Below are positions 13,722-14,730 of a stretch of 14,730 nucleotides of DNA, piece after piece. Source of the DNA: an uncultured Porphyromonadaceae bacterium (GTDB taxonomy: Bacteria > Bacteroidota > Bacteroidia > Bacteroidales > Muribaculaceae); assembly GCA_947176615.1 (NCBI GenBank), contig CAMWRO010000042.1, positions 1 to 14,730 on the forward strand, read 5' to 3'. The first letter of the stretch is position 1. Each line of letters starts with the position of its first letter. The notes under the pieces are model-generated. The model was not told the DNA's origin and did not search any database. It worked only from the letters and a program-made list of their open reading frames with translations. A program made the position numbers and the translations under genes.

Positions 13722-13744
13722 AAGCCTCTGATTTATATAATGTT

Positions 13745-14437
13745 ATGAAGAAGAAACTGGTGATTTCGACCGGCGCGGGGATAAGCGCCGAGAGCGGTAT
13801 CTCGACTTTCAGGGATGCCGACGGGTTATGGGAAAACCATAATGTCATGGATGTGTGCAGTGCCGACGGGTTTGCCCGCAATCCGGCTCTTGTACACAAG
13901 TTTTACAATGACCGCCGCCGTCAGCTGCTGGCCGTGGACCCCAATGCGGCGCACACCGGTCTCGTGGAACTTGAAAAATGGTATGACACCTATATCATTA
14001 CCCAGAATGTCGACGACCTTCACGAGCGCGCCGGGAGCGGGAAGATTCTGCACCTTCACGGCGAGCTGATGAAAGTGCGCTCGATGGTCGACGAGACCCG
14101 CGTCTATGCTCTCGACGAGGAGCATATCGAGACATCGCCCGAGACACGCGACAAGTATGGCGACCCGGTGCGTCCCCACATCGTGTTCTTTCAAGAGGCG
14201 GTGCCTAATATCGAGCGGGCAATAGAGTGGACTCAGGAGGCCGACATCTTTGTGGTCATCGGAACGTCGCTCGTGGTCTATCCGGCGGCCGGTCTGCTGC
14301 ACTATGTGCGTCGCGGAGTGCCGGTCTATTACATCGACCCGCATCCGGCTGCGGTTCCCGCCGGTGTCACGGTGATACGGAAACCTGCGACCGCCGGTGT
14401 CGCCGAGCTGATTTCACTGCTTGCGCCTAAGGATTAA
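13745..14437 (+). CDS. cobB: NAD-dependent protein deacylase, sirtuin class III, lacking zinc-ribbon cysteines
   Basis: 230 residues from the ATG at 13745, where MKKKLVISTGAGISAESGI gives the standard sirtuin start; the same frame is open further upstream but overlaps tadA. The NAD-binding motifs GAGISAESGISTFR (10-23), TQNVDDLHERAG (86-97) and catalytic H105 (HLHGEL) are intact. Y54 and R57 (FYNDRR) match the Tyr-x2-Arg pair that recognises succinyl and malonyl lysine in SIRT5 and E. coli CobB, so desuccinylase or demalonylase activity is likely. The segment that usually holds four zinc cysteines (about 110-145) has none; the only cysteine is C38. It is co-oriented with tadA and probably cotranscribed. 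Confidence 0.9.
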   Translation: MKKKLVISTGAGISAESGISTFRDADGLWENHNVMDVCSADGFARNPALVHKFYNDRRRQLLAVDPNAAHTGLVELEKWYDTYIITQNVDDLHERAGSGKILHLHGELMKVRSMVDETRVYALDEEHIETSPETRDKYGDPVRPHIVFFQEAVPNIERAIEWTQEADIFVVIGTSLVVYPAAGLLHYVRRGVPVYYIDPHPAAVPAGVTVIRKPATAGVAELISLLAPKD

Positions 14438-14533
14438 GAGGTCGGGGCGAAACTCGATAATTGTATTGATATGTTTAGCCGCTTTTTGTGATTGACAAGC
14501 CTATATTTTTGTGGTAGATGTTGTGGCGGAATT

Positions 14534-14551
14534 GCAATCTGACAAGATTGC
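14534..14551. other. Small hairpin downstream of cobB
   Basis: GCAATCT-GACA-AGATTGC, a 7-bp stem with a 4-nt loop, lies about 100 nt past the cobB stop. No T-run follows on the plus strand, so it is a poor intrinsic terminator. It stands just outside the large palindromic element. Confidence 0.5.
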
Positions 14552-14556
14552 TTCCT

Positions 14557-14721
14557 TGAATAGCCGTAGGTTGCCTTGTGCAACCTACGGTAGATTAACG
14601 AATTAAAAATTAAATCTGTAAAGATTTTTCATGATGCGACGTGATTGAAAAATCTTTACAGATTTAAGTTGTTATATGACATGTTTCCGGGGGTTGCGAA
14701 ACCGCAACCCCCGGCTATTCA
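14557..14721. repeat. REPIN-like 165-bp quasi-palindromic element
   Basis: The outer ends TGAATAGCCG (14557-14566) and CGGCTATTCA (14712-14721) are perfect inverted repeats. Inside each end is a GC-rich hairpin: 14564-14590 (11 bp, loop CTTGT) and 14687-14714 (12 bp, loop AAAC). Spacers of exactly 19 nt lead to a central 22-bp perfect inverted repeat (14610-14631 with 14646-14667) around a 14-nt loop. All pairs share one centre at about 14639. The two outer hairpins share TGAATAGCCG-NN-GGTTGC and differ at NN (TA or GG) with matching changes in the opposite arm. The structure is seen directly. Calling it an inverted REP doublet is inference, and no transposase is in the window. Confidence 0.7.
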
Positions 14722-14730
14722 TAGAATAAT

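Noticed and set aside
13535..13744. N-terminal extension of the sirtuin frame
   Set aside because: It overlaps tadA in another frame, and the sirtuin family start aligns with the ATG at 13745.
14504..14511. TATTTTTG resembling a plus-strand -7 box upstream of the palindromic element
   Set aside because: The nearest TTTG is only 15 nt away and nothing recognisable is transcribed from it within the window.

Overview
The window reads as chromosomal DNA of a Bacteroidales bacterium. The evidence is a SusC/SusD pair, promoters of the Bacteroidetes type (TTTG, about 20 nt, TAnnTTTG), no Shine-Dalgarno dependence, and a T9SS-like C-terminal tail on a secreted protein. The fairly GC-rich coding DNA and the style of that tail would fit Muribaculaceae, but this is inference; nothing in the window fixes the genus.

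Layout. The left edge (1-102) carries a scrap that looks like an ISL3-type transposase. A tRNA-Ala(GGC) gene follows on the minus strand with its own promoter and terminator. Next, also minus, is a two-gene unit: a DUF389 membrane protein, then a family-4 glycosyltransferase, joined by a 1-nt TAATG overlap. The centre (3192-10851, minus) is a compact polysaccharide-utilisation-type operon. Its order of transcription is a promoter with a candidate operator, a leader hairpin, susC, susD, an intergenic hairpin, and a large secreted protein with two near-identical 377-residue units, ended by a terminator. No glycoside hydrolase and no dedicated regulator lie in the window. Right of it are housekeeping genes: rlmN (minus), a candidate small RNA with an ECF-type promoter (minus), rnz (minus), and the divergent tadA-cobB pair (plus). 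The right end (14534-14730) is gene-free and packed with hairpins.

How the genes work together. SusC and SusD form the outer-membrane glycan importer. The repeat protein is probably a secreted glycan-binding partner, so the locus binds and imports a glycan that would have to be cut by enzymes encoded elsewhere. rlmN (23S rRNA and tRNA methylation), rnz (tRNA 3' processing), tadA (inosine-34) and tRNA-Ala form a loose translation and tRNA-maturation neighbourhood.

Most interesting items: (1) a 165-bp quasi-palindrome at 14557-14721 made of two inverted copies of a hairpin whose stems differ by compensatory base pairs, around a 22-bp perfect inverted repeat, resembling a REPIN; (2) an orphan TGAAAC-N16-CGTC promoter driving about 150 nt of structured non-coding sequence into a strong terminator; (3) mosaic identity of the two 1131-bp units in the repeat protein (959 bp without a difference, inside diverged flanks), pointing to gene conversion.
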